42,852 nucleotides of DNA from Sphingomonas gellani (GTDB taxonomy: Bacteria > Pseudomonadota > Alphaproteobacteria > Sphingomonadales > Sphingomonadaceae), in NCBI RefSeq assembly GCF_900110035.1, contig NZ_FOCF01000013.1:1-42852 (forward strand), in the 5' to 3' direction. Each line of letters starts with the position of its first letter. Within the stretch, counting starts at the first letter, position 1. A program made the translations under genes and the position numbers. The notes under the pieces were generated by a model that worked only from the letters and a program-made list of their open reading frames with translations, was not told the origin of the DNA and ran no database searches. Of the stretch, positions 15,711-24,069 are shown piece after piece.

Positions 15711-16907
15711 ATGAGCCACGATCCCGATCAGCCCACCCGCCCCGCCACGCGTGTGGTGCAGGCCGGGCGGCGGCCCGAATGGACGGGCGGCATCGTCAAC
15801 ACGCCCGTCTGGCGCGCCTCCACGATCCTGTATCCCACCGTCGCCGACCTGCGCGCGAGTGGCGCGCGCGACACGCACCACCGCCTGTTCTACGGCCGGC
15901 GCGGCACGCCGACGCAATGGTCGCTGGCCGACGCGCTGACGGAGATGGAGCCCGGGGCGGAGGGGACGTTCCTTTATCCCTCCGGCGTTGCCGCGATCGC
16001 GGCCGCCCTCCTGTCGGTGCTGTCCCCCGGTGACGAGCTGTTGTGCGTCGACAGCGCGTACGACCCGACCCGGTCGATGGCGGACACGCTGTTGAAGCGG
16101 TTCGGCATCACCACCCGCTTCTACGATCCGATGATCGGCGCCGGCATCGCGGGGCTGATCGGGGAGCGGACACGCGCGATCATGCTGGAAAGCCCCGGCA
16201 GCCTGACCTTCGAGGTGCAGGACATTCCCGCCATCGTCGCGGCGGCAAAGGCGCGCGGCGTGGTGACGCTGCTCGACAACACCTGGGCGACGCCGCTGCT
16301 GTTTCCCGCGATCGAACGCGGCATCGACCTGACCATCCTCGCCGCGACGAAGTACATCGTCGGCCATTCGGACGTCATGATGGGGTCGGTGACGGCGGGC
16401 CCCGGCCGCTTCGCCGCGCTGCGCGACACCAGCTTCCAATTGGGTCAGGTGATCAGCCCGGACGACGCCTGGCTGGGCAGCCGTGGCCTGCGGACGCTGG
16501 CCGTGCGCCTGAGGCAGCATGGCGAAAGCGCACTCACCATCGCGCGGTGGCTGGCGGAACAGCCGGGCGTGGCGCGGGTGCTGCACCCGGCGCTGCCCTC
16601 CTGCCCCGGCCATGACAGCTTCATGCGGGACTTCCGCGGCGCATCGGGGCTGTTTTCGTTCGTGCTCGACGGCGGTGGCGAAGCAGCGCGCGCGGCGCTG
16701 ATCGACGGCCTCGCGCATTTCGGCATCGGCTATAGCTGGGGCGGGTTCGAAAGCCTGGCGCTGCCGATCGACCCGGCACGGCATCGCAGCGCCACCCGTC
16801 GCGACGACGCAGGCCCAGTGATCCGCCTGCACATCGGGCTGGAGGACACCGACGACCTGATTGCCGACCTGGACGCGGGCCTGGCGCGGTTTCGGGCGTT
16901 GCGCTGA
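15711..16907 (+). CDS. metC: Cystathionine beta-lyase
   Basis: A 398-residue PLP enzyme of the Cys/Met metabolism family. The PLP lysine is Lys214 in ILAATKYIVGHSDVMMGSV. The phosphate-binding and substrate motifs YGRRGTPTQWSLADAL and LYPSGVAAI, and Asp-Asn in LLDNTWATPLLF, are all present. The N-terminal RRPEWTGGIVNTPVWRAST matches the MetC/CBL subgroup rather than gamma-synthases. It cleaves cystathionine to homocysteine, pyruvate and ammonia. Three in-frame ATGs (15663, 15699, 15711) are possible; 15711 was chosen because the first lies in the terminator hairpin and the sequence before TRVVQAGRRPEW has no family counterpart. Confidence 0.9.
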   Translation: MSHDPDQPTRPATRVVQAGRRPEWTGGIVNTPVWRASTILYPTVADLRASGARDTHHRLFYGRRGTPTQWSLADALTEMEPGAEGTFLYPSGVAAIAAALLSVLSPGDELLCVDSAYDPTRSMADTLLKRFGITTRFYDPMIGAGIAGLIGERTRAIMLESPGSLTFEVQDIPAIVAAAKARGVVTLLDNTWATPLLFPAIERGIDLTILAATKYIVGHSDVMMGSVTAGPGRFAALRDTSFQLGQVISPDDAWLGSRGLRTLAVRLRQHGESALTIARWLAEQPGVARVLHPALPSCPGHDSFMRDFRGASGLFSFVLDGGGEAARAALIDGLAHFGIGYSWGGFESLALPIDPARHRSATRRDDAGPVIRLHIGLEDTDDLIADLDAGLARFRALR

Positions 16908-17404
16908 AGCACCCGTAAGGCCGTCGCGCGGCACGGTTGTAGGCGGCACGAAGCAGCGGACGCGCGTGATTCGGCCGACGCCGCTGAGGACCAAGGAAAT
17001 CCGACAGCGCTTTCGACTGCCCGCCTGTAGCAACAGCAGCGCGCAAGCCGGGAACGGATCCGCGCGGAGGCGTGAAGTTCCGCGACGGGGCCGGTAAGCT
17101 TCCACGCGGCGGATTCACAATGGCGGGCCCGGTCGCCGGGGCCGGCCCCGCCTGCGCTCCACGATCGCGCAGCCGTCTCGGGTTCGCGTTGTGCAGACTT
17201 AGGCGGCGGTGTGACCAGTGGAGCCTGACGCGATCAGGCCGGCTGGAACAGCGGCAAACGCGCCGCAACGCTAACGGTGCGTTCTCATACCCAGAGGACG
17301 GTCTATCCGAGGCCCACAGCTACCCGACTGGCGAATGCGATCGCTATCGGCGCAGACACGACGAACTGTGGGCCGACACGGAGCATGGCTCGCCGTCCCG
17401 CCGC
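16908..17404. other. 497-bp convergent intergenic region, nothing assigned
   Basis: It lies between the metC stop and the DUF3035 lipoprotein stop. Codon-position bias is weak and no ribosome site precedes a plausible ORF. A GC-rich self-complementary stretch (GGGCCCGG ... CCGGCCCC near 17125-17149) could terminate transcription from either side. In other sphingomonads, as I recall, M16 peptidase genes often follow the DUF3035 gene; none is here. Confidence 0.5.
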
Positions 17405-17821
17405 TTACTTGCCCTGCGTCGACGCCCGCGCGTCCTGACCGTCACCCTCGGGTGCGGCGACGATGTCGCGGGTGGTGGCGCCCTTGTCGACGACGCTGGT
17501 GTCGGGATCGCCGACCGTGGAGCGCACGCCCTCATCCGCCGTGTCGCCGCCGGCCTGGGTCACCGTTGCCGACTCGCCGGCACTGCGCTGCGCCGGGCCG
17601 CCGAACAGCGCGTCCAGCGTCTGGGTGTTGGATGCGGCATCCTGCGGCCGCGCCGCGCCCGGCTGGGGCGGGGTCAGCGAGAAATCGGGCGGGATCACCA
17701 GCGGCGCCTGGCGTGCCACGGCGAACTCGTCGGGCCGGGCGCGGTCGAAACCACGCTTCCCGCAACCCGACAACAGGGCGACGCCCGCAAGCCCGAGGGC
17801 GATCGGCACAATCTTACGCAT
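17405..17821 (-). CDS. DUF3035-type lipoprotein
   Basis: A 138-residue lipoprotein. The N-terminus MRKIVPIALGLAGVALLSGCG has a basic n-region, a hydrophobic core and the lipobox LSGC, so Cys20 would be lipidated. The mature part begins with KRGFDRARPDEFAVARQAPLVIPPDF, the DUF3035 hallmark, and is otherwise low complexity and probably disordered. The biochemical role is unknown. It is the last gene of the thyA-to-lspA run, and its ATG overlaps the lspA stop by eight bases (ATGCGTAA). Placement beside lspA is fitting because LspA would cleave its signal peptide. Confidence 0.85.
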   Translation of the reverse strand: MRKIVPIALGLAGVALLSGCGKRGFDRARPDEFAVARQAPLVIPPDFSLTPPQPGAARPQDAASNTQTLDALFGGPAQRSAGESATVTQAGGDTADEGVRSTVGDPDTSVVDKGATTRDIVAAPEGDGQDARASTQGK

Positions 17822-18338
17822 TCACTTTCTCCACGGGAGAATCCTTGGGGGCATCGGGGCGCTTGTCGCGCATCAGGAGCGCTCGGACAAGCAGGACCAG
17901 CACGCCGATCGTGATCGCCGCGTCGGCCAGGTTGAACACCAGGAACGGTCGCCAGTCGCCGAAGTGCAGATCGGCGAAATCGGTCACATAGCCCAACCGA
18001 ACCCGGTCGACGATGTTGCCCAACGCCCCGCCCAGCACGAGGCCGAGCGCGGCCTGATCGGCGCGGTTCCGCTCCCGAAACATCCACACCGCGACACCCA
18101 CCGCGATCGCGCCGGTCAGCGCGACCAGCGCCCAGCGTGAGAAATGGCCGTTGGCGGTCAGGAAGCCGAGCGACACGCCATGGTTCGGCACGAAGCGGAG
18201 CGCGAAGAATCCCGTGATCTCCCGCACCGCACCCGAATAGCTGATGCCGAGCGGCCCGGTCACCGCCCATTTGGTCAGCTGATCGAGGACGAACAGCAGC
18301 GCCGCCCAGCCCAACCCGCCGCGCGGCACGTCACGCAT
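17814..18338 (-). CDS. lspA: Lipoprotein signal peptidase (signal peptidase II)
   Basis: A 174-residue inner-membrane aspartyl protease with four hydrophobic helices (about 9-28, 67-87, 95-112, 137-156). The catalytic Asp residues are Asp111 in GNIVDR and Asp139 in FNLADAAIT. The conserved PNHGVSLGFL lies in the first periplasmic part. It removes the signal peptide from diacylglyceryl-modified prolipoproteins. The ATG overlaps the ileS TGA by eight bases (ATGCGTGA), the widespread ileS-lspA arrangement. Two predicted lipoproteins, at 17405-17821 and 24070-24795, are in this window. Confidence 0.96.
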   Translation of the reverse strand: MRDVPRGGLGWAALLFVLDQLTKWAVTGPLGISYSGAVREITGFFALRFVPNHGVSLGFLTANGHFSRWALVALTGAIAVGVAVWMFRERNRADQAALGLVLGGALGNIVDRVRLGYVTDFADLHFGDWRPFLVFNLADAAITIGVLVLLVRALLMRDKRPDAPKDSPVEKVNA

Positions 18339-21156
18339 GCGACACGACCTTTTCGCAACGGCCGCACAGATCGCCGTCGTCGCTCACTTCTGGCAGGTGG
18401 CGCCAGCAGCGGCCGCATTTGTGGTATCCGGTCCGCGTCACGTCGATGTCCTCGCCCTTCGTCACTTTCGCGACGATGAACGCTTCCGCCAGCGCATCCG
18501 CCGACAGAGGCAGGTCGGGCACGGTCACCTCCGCCTCCAAGCTGGACCGCACCGTCTTTTCCCGGCGCAGCGGCTCGATCGCCTCCGTCACCTGTTCGCG
18601 CAGGCCACGCACATCGCGCCAGTTGGTGCCGACCACCGCATCGCCCGGCATCGCGGGCAGTTCGGGCCATTCCAGGAAGTGGACCGATCCGTCCTCGCTG
18701 GGAAAGCGGGTCTGCCACACTTCCTCGGCGGTGAACGGGATCACCGGCGCGGCATAGCGGACCAGCGCGTGGAACAGCGTGTCCAGCACCGACCGGTACG
18801 CACGCCGCCGCGGGTCTGACGACGCGTCGCAGTACAGCGAGTCCTTGCGGATATCGAAGAAGAACGCCGACAGGTCGTCCTGCGCGAAATCGGTCAGCAG
18901 TCGCAGATAGCGGTTGAACTCGAACCCGGTCGCCGCCTCGCGCAACTCCGCGTCCAGCATGCCCAGCCGGTGCACGATATAGCGTTCCAGTTCCGGCAGG
19001 GCCGCGACGGGCACCACCTCCGCCTTGTCGAACCCGTCCAGCGCGCCGAGCAGGTAGCGGAAGGTGTTGCGCAGCTTGCGATACGCGTCGGACGCGGTGC
19101 CCAGCACCTCCTTGCCGATGCGGACGTCGTCGAAATAATCGGTGGAGGCGACCCACATGCGCAGGATATCCGCGCCCGACTCGCCGATCACCTTTAGCGG
19201 ATCGACCACGTTGCCCAGGCTCTTGGACATCTTGCGTCCCTGCCCGTCCAGCGCGAAGCCGTGGGTCAGCACCGCGTCATAGGGCGCCCGGCCGCGCGTG
19301 CCGCAGCTTTCCAGCAGCGACGACTGGAACCAGCCGCGATGCTGGTCCGACCCCTCGACATACAGGTCGGCGCGTACGCCCTCGCCATAGCGCGCCTCGA
19401 CGGTGAAGGCGTGGGTGCTGCCCGAATCGAACCACACGTCCAGGATGTCGTTGACCGGCTCGTAATCGGCCAGATCGTGGTCGGGGCCGAGCAGCGTCGT
19501 GTGATCGGCGGTGAACCACGCATCCGCCCCGCCGCTGCGGAAAGCGTCGACGATGCGCGCGTTGACCGCCGGATCGTTCAGATATTCGCCGCTCTGGCGA
19601 TGCACGTACAGCGCGATCGGCACGCCCCAGGCGCGCTGGCGGCTGATGACCCAGTCTGGACGCCCCTGCACCATGGCGGTGATGCGGTTCTCCGCGCGCG
19701 CGGGGACCCAGCGGGTGCGGGCGATCGCGTCCAGCGCCACCTCGCGCAGCGATGCGCCGTTGCCGACCACCTCGCCCCGCCCTTCGGCCGATGGCGCGCC
19801 GTCGCTGATTTCCCGGTCCATCGGGATGAACCATTGCGGCGTCGCGCGCTGGATCAGCTTCGCCTTGGAACGCCAGCTGTGCGGATAGCTGTGCGCGAAG
19901 TCGTCGGACGCGGCGATCAGTCCGCCCGCCTCGCGCAGGTCGTTGCAGATCGGACCGTCGCTGGCGACGAACTTCTTGTTGATGACGCTGCCCTGACCAC
20001 CCAGCCACGGCCAGTCAGGGCGGTAGAACCCACCGCCGTCGACCGCGAACACCGGGTCGATGCCGTGGCTCTTGCACAGCAGGAAATCGTCCTCGCCATG
20101 GTCCGGCGACATATGGACCAGACCGGTGCCCGCATCGGTGGTAACGAAGTCGCCCGCCAGCATCGGCCGCGGCTTCGCGAAGAATCCGCCCAGCGCGTGC
20201 ATGGGGTGACGCACCGTCGCCCCTTCGAAGATCGTGCCCTTGATGAGCGCTTCGAAGTCGAACTTCTTCTCGCCCACCCGCTTCAGATAGGCCGGCAGCA
20301 GCGGTTCCGCGACGATGACGCGGCGGCCCGCCACGGTGACCACCAGGTAATCGAACGCGGAGCCATAGGCGATCGCCTGGTTCACCGGGATCGTCCAGGG
20401 CGTGGTGGTCCAGATCACCGCCTGCGCCCCCTTCAGCGCGGGCCATTCCGGGCAGTCCAGCACCTCGAACCCGACGTCGATCTGGGTGGACACGACGTCC
20501 TCGTATTCGACCTCGGCTTCGGCCAGCGCTGTCTTTTCTACCGGCGACCACATCACCGGCTTCGCACCGCGATACAGCTGTCCGCTTTCCGCGAACTTCA
20601 ACAGCTCACCGACGATCGTCGCCTCGGCGTCGTAGTTCATGGTCAGGTACGGGTCGGCCCAATCGCCCATCACGCCCAGCCGCTCGAACTCCGCACGCTG
20701 CACGTCGACCCATTTGGCGGCATAGGCGCGGCATTCGGCGCGGAACTGGTCGACGGGGACGCTGTCCTTGTCCTGCTTCTTCGCGCGGTACGCTTCCTCG
20801 ACCTTCCATTCGATCGGCAGGCCGTGACAGTCCCAGCCGGGGACATAGGGCGCATCCTTGCCCATCAGGGTCTGGCTGCGGACGATGATGTCCTTCAGCA
20901 CCTTGTTCATGGCGTGACCCATGTGGATGTCGCCATTGGCGTAAGGCGGGCCGTCATGCAGGATGAACCGCTCCCGCCCGGCGCGCTGTTCACGCAGCCG
21001 GTCGTACACGCCGATCCGCGCCCAGCGTTCCAGGATCGCCGGCTCCTTCTGGGCCAACCCCGCCTTCATCGGGAAATCGGTCTTCGGCAGGAAGACGGTG
21101 TCGCGCCAGTCCCTGTTCGCGGAAGCGGCGGCGGCGTTGTCGGAAGCGTCGGTCAT
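18331..21156 (-). CDS. ileS: Isoleucyl-tRNA synthetase
   Basis: A 941-residue class Ia synthetase. The HIGH-type signature is HMGH at residues 78-81 within ANGDIHMGHAMNK. The KMSKS loop is GRKMSKSLGNVVDP. The CP1 editing region contains VIWTTTPWTIPVNQ, and the C-terminal zinc site has CGRCWRHLP and CGRCEK, so it is the zinc-containing bacterial type. The length matches the E. coli enzyme. It charges tRNA-Ile and edits Val. It follows ribF after 78 bp and overlaps lspA by eight bases. Confidence 0.98.
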   Translation of the reverse strand: MTDASDNAAAASANRDWRDTVFLPKTDFPMKAGLAQKEPAILERWARIGVYDRLREQRAGRERFILHDGPPYANGDIHMGHAMNKVLKDIIVRSQTLMGKDAPYVPGWDCHGLPIEWKVEEAYRAKKQDKDSVPVDQFRAECRAYAAKWVDVQRAEFERLGVMGDWADPYLTMNYDAEATIVGELLKFAESGQLYRGAKPVMWSPVEKTALAEAEVEYEDVVSTQIDVGFEVLDCPEWPALKGAQAVIWTTTPWTIPVNQAIAYGSAFDYLVVTVAGRRVIVAEPLLPAYLKRVGEKKFDFEALIKGTIFEGATVRHPMHALGGFFAKPRPMLAGDFVTTDAGTGLVHMSPDHGEDDFLLCKSHGIDPVFAVDGGGFYRPDWPWLGGQGSVINKKFVASDGPICNDLREAGGLIAASDDFAHSYPHSWRSKAKLIQRATPQWFIPMDREISDGAPSAEGRGEVVGNGASLREVALDAIARTRWVPARAENRITAMVQGRPDWVISRQRAWGVPIALYVHRQSGEYLNDPAVNARIVDAFRSGGADAWFTADHTTLLGPDHDLADYEPVNDILDVWFDSGSTHAFTVEARYGEGVRADLYVEGSDQHRGWFQSSLLESCGTRGRAPYDAVLTHGFALDGQGRKMSKSLGNVVDPLKVIGESGADILRMWVASTDYFDDVRIGKEVLGTASDAYRKLRNTFRYLLGALDGFDKAEVVPVAALPELERYIVHRLGMLDAELREAATGFEFNRYLRLLTDFAQDDLSAFFFDIRKDSLYCDASSDPRRRAYRSVLDTLFHALVRYAAPVIPFTAEEVWQTRFPSEDGSVHFLEWPELPAMPGDAVVGTNWRDVRGLREQVTEAIEPLRREKTVRSSLEAEVTVPDLPLSADALAEAFIVAKVTKGEDIDVTRTGYHKCGRCWRHLPEVSDDGDLCGRCEKVVSHA

Positions 21157-21166
21157 GCGGCTTCGA

Positions 21167-21190
21167 GCATTAGCGAAAGGACCTCTTCAA
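21167..21190 (-). promoter_or_regulatory. Weak candidate promoter before ileS
   Basis: On the minus strand TTGAAGA (21184-21190) is followed nine bases later by GCTAATGC (21167-21174). This resembles TTGAC/GCTANA boxes, but the spacer is short and the -10 box lies only 10 bp before the ATG, so the transcript would be nearly leaderless. Confidence 0.2.
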
Positions 21191-21234
21191 AACAAATAAC
21201 GATCCGGCCCCATTCGCGGCTTTCGACCGCAGGG

Positions 21235-22161
21235 CTATCGCGCCAGGATCGCGCGGGCGCGGTCGCAATCCGCCGCCATCTGCGCCTTCAGCGCGTCAAG
21301 GCCGTCGAACCGAGCCTCGGGCCGCAGATATTCCACCAGCTCGACCTCGATCACCTGACCGTACAGGTCCTCGTCGAAGTCGAAGAAATAGGGTTCCAGC
21401 AGCTCCTTCGCCGGCTCGAACTGCGGCCGGATGCCCAGATTGGCGGCCCCGTGCAGCACGCGTCCATCCGCGAGCCGGCCGCGTACCGCATAGATGCCGT
21501 ACGCCGGGCGCAGATACTTGCCCATGTCCAGATTGGCGGTCGGATAGCCGATCGTGCGCCCCACCTTGTCGCCGTGCTGCACCACACCCTGGATCGCGAA
21601 GGGTCGGGTGAGCAGGCGGGACGCGACGCCGCAATCGCCATGCGACAAAGCGGAACGGATGCGGCTGGAGGACACGACCTCTCCGTCCAGCACCACCGGT
21701 GCCACCGTTTCGGTGGAAAAGTTCAACACCCCGCCGGCTCGCGCCATCATCGCGGCATCCCCCGATTTGGCGCGGCCGAAGGTGAAATCCTCACCCGTCA
21801 CCACGCCGCCGACACGCAGCGCGGCGACCAGCCGTTCCGCGATGAAATCCTCCGCCGTCAGCGCCGCCAGCGACCCGTCGAAATGGAACACGACCATCGC
21901 ATCCGCGCCCGCCGCCGCGAACAGCCGCTCGCGCTGATCCAGCGTGGTCAGCCGGAACGGGGGGGCGTCGGGCCGGAAGAAGCGCACCGGATGCGGGTCG
22001 AACGTCGCGATCAGGGCCGGGCGCCCCTCCGCCCGCGCGCGCGCCACCGCCGCACCCGCCACCGCCTGATGACCCAGGTGGAATCCGTCGAAATTGCCCA
22101 GCGCGACGATCCCGCCGGCAAGATGCGCGGGAATGGCCGCGCTGCCGTCCAGCCGCTCCAT
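21235..22161 (-). CDS. ribF: Bifunctional riboflavin kinase / FMN adenylyltransferase
   Basis: A 308-residue cytosolic enzyme converting riboflavin to FMN and FAD. The N-terminal nucleotidyltransferase domain (about 1-180) has GNFDGFHLGH and SSSRIRSALSHGD. The C-terminal riboflavin kinase domain has the ATP-binding GRTIGYPTANLDM and the catalytic region KELLEPYFFDFDEDLYGQ. The size is standard. It lies between folA and ileS; the ribF-ileS-lspA order is widespread. The preceding 113-bp spacer carries the 26-bp tandem repeats. Confidence 0.96.
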   Translation of the reverse strand: MERLDGSAAIPAHLAGGIVALGNFDGFHLGHQAVAGAAVARARAEGRPALIATFDPHPVRFFRPDAPPFRLTTLDQRERLFAAAGADAMVVFHFDGSLAALTAEDFIAERLVAALRVGGVVTGEDFTFGRAKSGDAAMMARAGGVLNFSTETVAPVVLDGEVVSSSRIRSALSHGDCGVASRLLTRPFAIQGVVQHGDKVGRTIGYPTANLDMGKYLRPAYGIYAVRGRLADGRVLHGAANLGIRPQFEPAKELLEPYFFDFDEDLYGQVIEVELVEYLRPEARFDGLDALKAQMAADCDRARAILAR

Positions 22162-22201
22162 GGCCGTGCGCTCTACGGCCGGGCCCCGAAAGGAGCAATC
22201 C

Positions 22202-22290
22202 CGCCGAACCCAGCGCGCGATGTCACGAGCGAACCCCTGCGTGCCACGTCACGCGCGAACCCCTGCGTGCGCTGTCACGCGCGAACCAGC
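22202..22290. repeat. 26-bp tandem repeat copying the end of folA
   Basis: Units start at 22222, 22248 and 22274 with the core GTCACGCGCGAACCCCTGCG; the last is cut at 17 bases and a degenerate copy precedes at about 22202-22221. Read on the minus strand each unit carries GTTCGC-GCG-TGA, the last codons and stop of folA (the first full unit has a single change). The array fills most of the folA-ribF spacer. Confidence 0.85.
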
Positions 22291-22754
22291 GTGACGAAGC
22301 TATAGGCGGGACGCTCGCCCTCGGCCGGATGATCCTCCCGCGCGATTTCGCGCCAGCCCTCGAACGGCGGCACGGTGGCGTCGCCGTCGATCGCGGCATG
22401 CACCTCCGTCAGCTCGATCCGATCGGCGCGGTCGAGGAACAGGCGAAAGATCTCCGCACCCCCGATCACCGCCACCTCGCCCCGGTCCTCGCCCGCCAGC
22501 ACCAGCGCCTCCTCGGGCGAATGGGCCACCTCCGCGCCGGCCGCGCGCCAGTCGCGATCGCGGGTCAGGACGATGTGGCGACGTCCCGGCAGGGGCGCCG
22601 GAAAGCTGTCGAACGTCTTGCGTCCCATCACCATCGGCCGACCCATGGTGGCGACCTTGAATTGCTTCAGGTCGGCGGGCAGGTGCCAGGGCAATGCGCC
22701 GTCACGGCCGATCACGCCATTGTCCGCGCGGGCGAGATGGAACACGATTGTCAT
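22275..22754 (-). CDS. folA: Dihydrofolate reductase
   Basis: A 159-residue enzyme of the usual chromosomal DHFR length. It reduces dihydrofolate to tetrahydrofolate with NADPH, which regenerates the cofactor consumed by ThyA. The N-terminal FHLARADNGVIGRDGALPWHLP carries the substrate loop, with Asp of LPADLKQF as the conserved acidic residue. GRPMVMGRKTFDSF and VIGGAEIFRLFL are the NADPH-binding segments. It starts 13 bp after thyA. The last codons are repeated in the spacer beyond the stop. Confidence 0.96.
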   Translation of the reverse strand: MTIVFHLARADNGVIGRDGALPWHLPADLKQFKVATMGRPMVMGRKTFDSFPAPLPGRRHIVLTRDRDWRAAGAEVAHSPEEALVLAGEDRGEVAVIGGAEIFRLFLDRADRIELTEVHAAIDGDATVPPFEGWREIAREDHPAEGERPAYSFVTLVRA

Positions 22755-22767
22755 GCCGAGCGGCGCT

Positions 22768-23562
22768 TCATATCGCGACCGGCGCCTTGATATGCGCCTG
22801 CGCCTCGTAACCGGTCAGCACGAAGTCCTCGAGCGTGTAGGCATCGATCGACGGCGGCGTGCGGACGACCTCCAGCCGGGGTAGCGGGCCGGGGTTCCGC
22901 GCCAGCTGCGTGCGCGCCTGGTCCAGGTGATTGAGGTACAGGTGGCAGTCGCCGCCGGTCCAGATGAAGTCCCCGACCTCCAGCCCGGATTGCTGGGCCA
23001 GGATGTGCGTCAGCAGAGCATAGCTGGCGATATTGAACGGCACGCCCAGAAAGATATCCGCCGAACGCTGATACAGCTGCAGCGACAGCCGCCCGTCCGC
23101 GACATGGCACTGGAACAGGCAATGACACGGCGCCAGCGCCATGGCGTGCAGGTCGCCGGGATTCCACGCGGTGACGATGTGCCGGCGCGAGGCGGGATTG
23201 CTCTTCAGATCGTCGACCAGTCCTTTGATCTGGTCGATATGCCGGCCGTCCGCCGCCACCCAGTCGCGCCATTGCTGGCCATAGACGGGACCCAGATCCC
23301 CTGCCTCATCCGCCCATTCGTCCCAGATGCTGACGCGCTGTTCCTGCAGCCAGCGGACGTTCGTGTCGCCGCGCAGGAACCACAACAGCTCCACGATGAT
23401 CGATCGCAGGTGCAGCTTCTTGGTGGTCAGCACCGGAAAACCCTGCGTCAGGTCAAAACGCATCTGGTGACCGAACACGCTCAGCGTGCCGGTACCGGTG
23501 CGGTCCATCTGCCGGCTGCCGGTCGCAAGGACGCGGTCCATCAGGTCGAGATACTGGCGCAT
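22768..23562 (-). CDS. thyA: Thymidylate synthase
   Basis: A 264-residue enzyme, exactly the E. coli ThyA length, converting dUMP to dTMP with methylene-tetrahydrofolate. The nucleophile is Cys146 in ALAPCHCLFQ, at the same position as in E. coli. The phosphate-binding RTGTGT and the C-terminal YEAQAHIKAPVAI are present. The ATG at 23562 (MRQYLDLMDR) fits the family start; upstream in-frame codons would overlap the divergent gene. It is the first gene of the thyA-folA-ribF-ileS-lspA run, so its promoter probably drives several of them. Confidence 0.97.
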   Translation of the reverse strand: MRQYLDLMDRVLATGSRQMDRTGTGTLSVFGHQMRFDLTQGFPVLTTKKLHLRSIIVELLWFLRGDTNVRWLQEQRVSIWDEWADEAGDLGPVYGQQWRDWVAADGRHIDQIKGLVDDLKSNPASRRHIVTAWNPGDLHAMALAPCHCLFQCHVADGRLSLQLYQRSADIFLGVPFNIASYALLTHILAQQSGLEVGDFIWTGGDCHLYLNHLDQARTQLARNPGPLPRLEVVRTPPSIDAYTLEDFVLTGYEAQAHIKAPVAI

Positions 23563-23620
23563 GCAACGCCGCGTAGCGCGAGCCGCACCGACATGCCAGC
23601 GCCCATGCGACGCCGCCGAA

Positions 23621-24037
23621 ATGGATGCGGTTACGCTCGTGCGGCGCGCTTCCACCGGGCCATGGCGGCGTGTGGATCGGGGGGATCAGGACATCGCGCG
23701 ACTGTTCGCGCCGCTCGGCGCGTTGTCGCACGAAGTGGCGACGGTCGCGTATCTGGACGGCCGCCGCGCGCTGCTCGGCATGCGTCACATGGTCGGCGCG
23801 ACCGACTGGCTGGAACTGCCCATCCGGGATATCATCCGCGACGCGCTGGCGCTCGACGCGCGCAAACTGGTGATGGCGCACAATCACCCCAGCGGCATCG
23901 CGGAGCCCAGCCGGGCCGACCTCGCCTTCACCCGGCGCCTGGTGCTGTGCGTCGAGGCGCTCGACATGCGCCTGATCGACCATTTCGTCATCGCCGGCGA
24001 CCGCATGACCAGCCTGCGCGAAAGCGGCTTTCTCTAG
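23621..24037 (+). CDS. RadC-type JAMM/MPN-domain protein, domain only
   Basis: A 138-residue protein starting MDAVTLVRRAS. It consists of the RadC C-terminal JAMM domain: Glu38 in SHEVATVAYLD, His87 and His89 in MAHNHPSG, Ser97 and Asp100 in PSRAD. That is the complete zinc metalloprotease ligand set, so it is likely folded. The helix-hairpin-helix region of full RadC (about 220 residues) is absent. The family's true role is unsettled, and the DNA-repair name RadC is not supported biochemically. It is divergent from thyA by 58 bp, and a plus-strand frame extends further upstream across the thyA start, but no RadC sequence is seen there. Confidence 0.82.
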   Translation: MDAVTLVRRASTGPWRRVDRGDQDIARLFAPLGALSHEVATVAYLDGRRALLGMRHMVGATDWLELPIRDIIRDALALDARKLVMAHNHPSGIAEPSRADLAFTRRLVLCVEALDMRLIDHFVIAGDRMTSLRESGFL

Positions 24038-24069
24038 GTCCGGTAACGCGGCCAGCACTGGCCCCGCCG

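Noticed and set aside
16741..16752. GCGGGTTCGAAA as a tRNA T-arm
   Set aside because: It lies inside metC and no cloverleaf can be drawn around it; no other T-arm-like sequence was found.
22202..22290. 26-bp repeats as a CRISPR array
   Set aside because: The units are directly adjacent without spacers and copy the folA end, so this is a tandem duplication.
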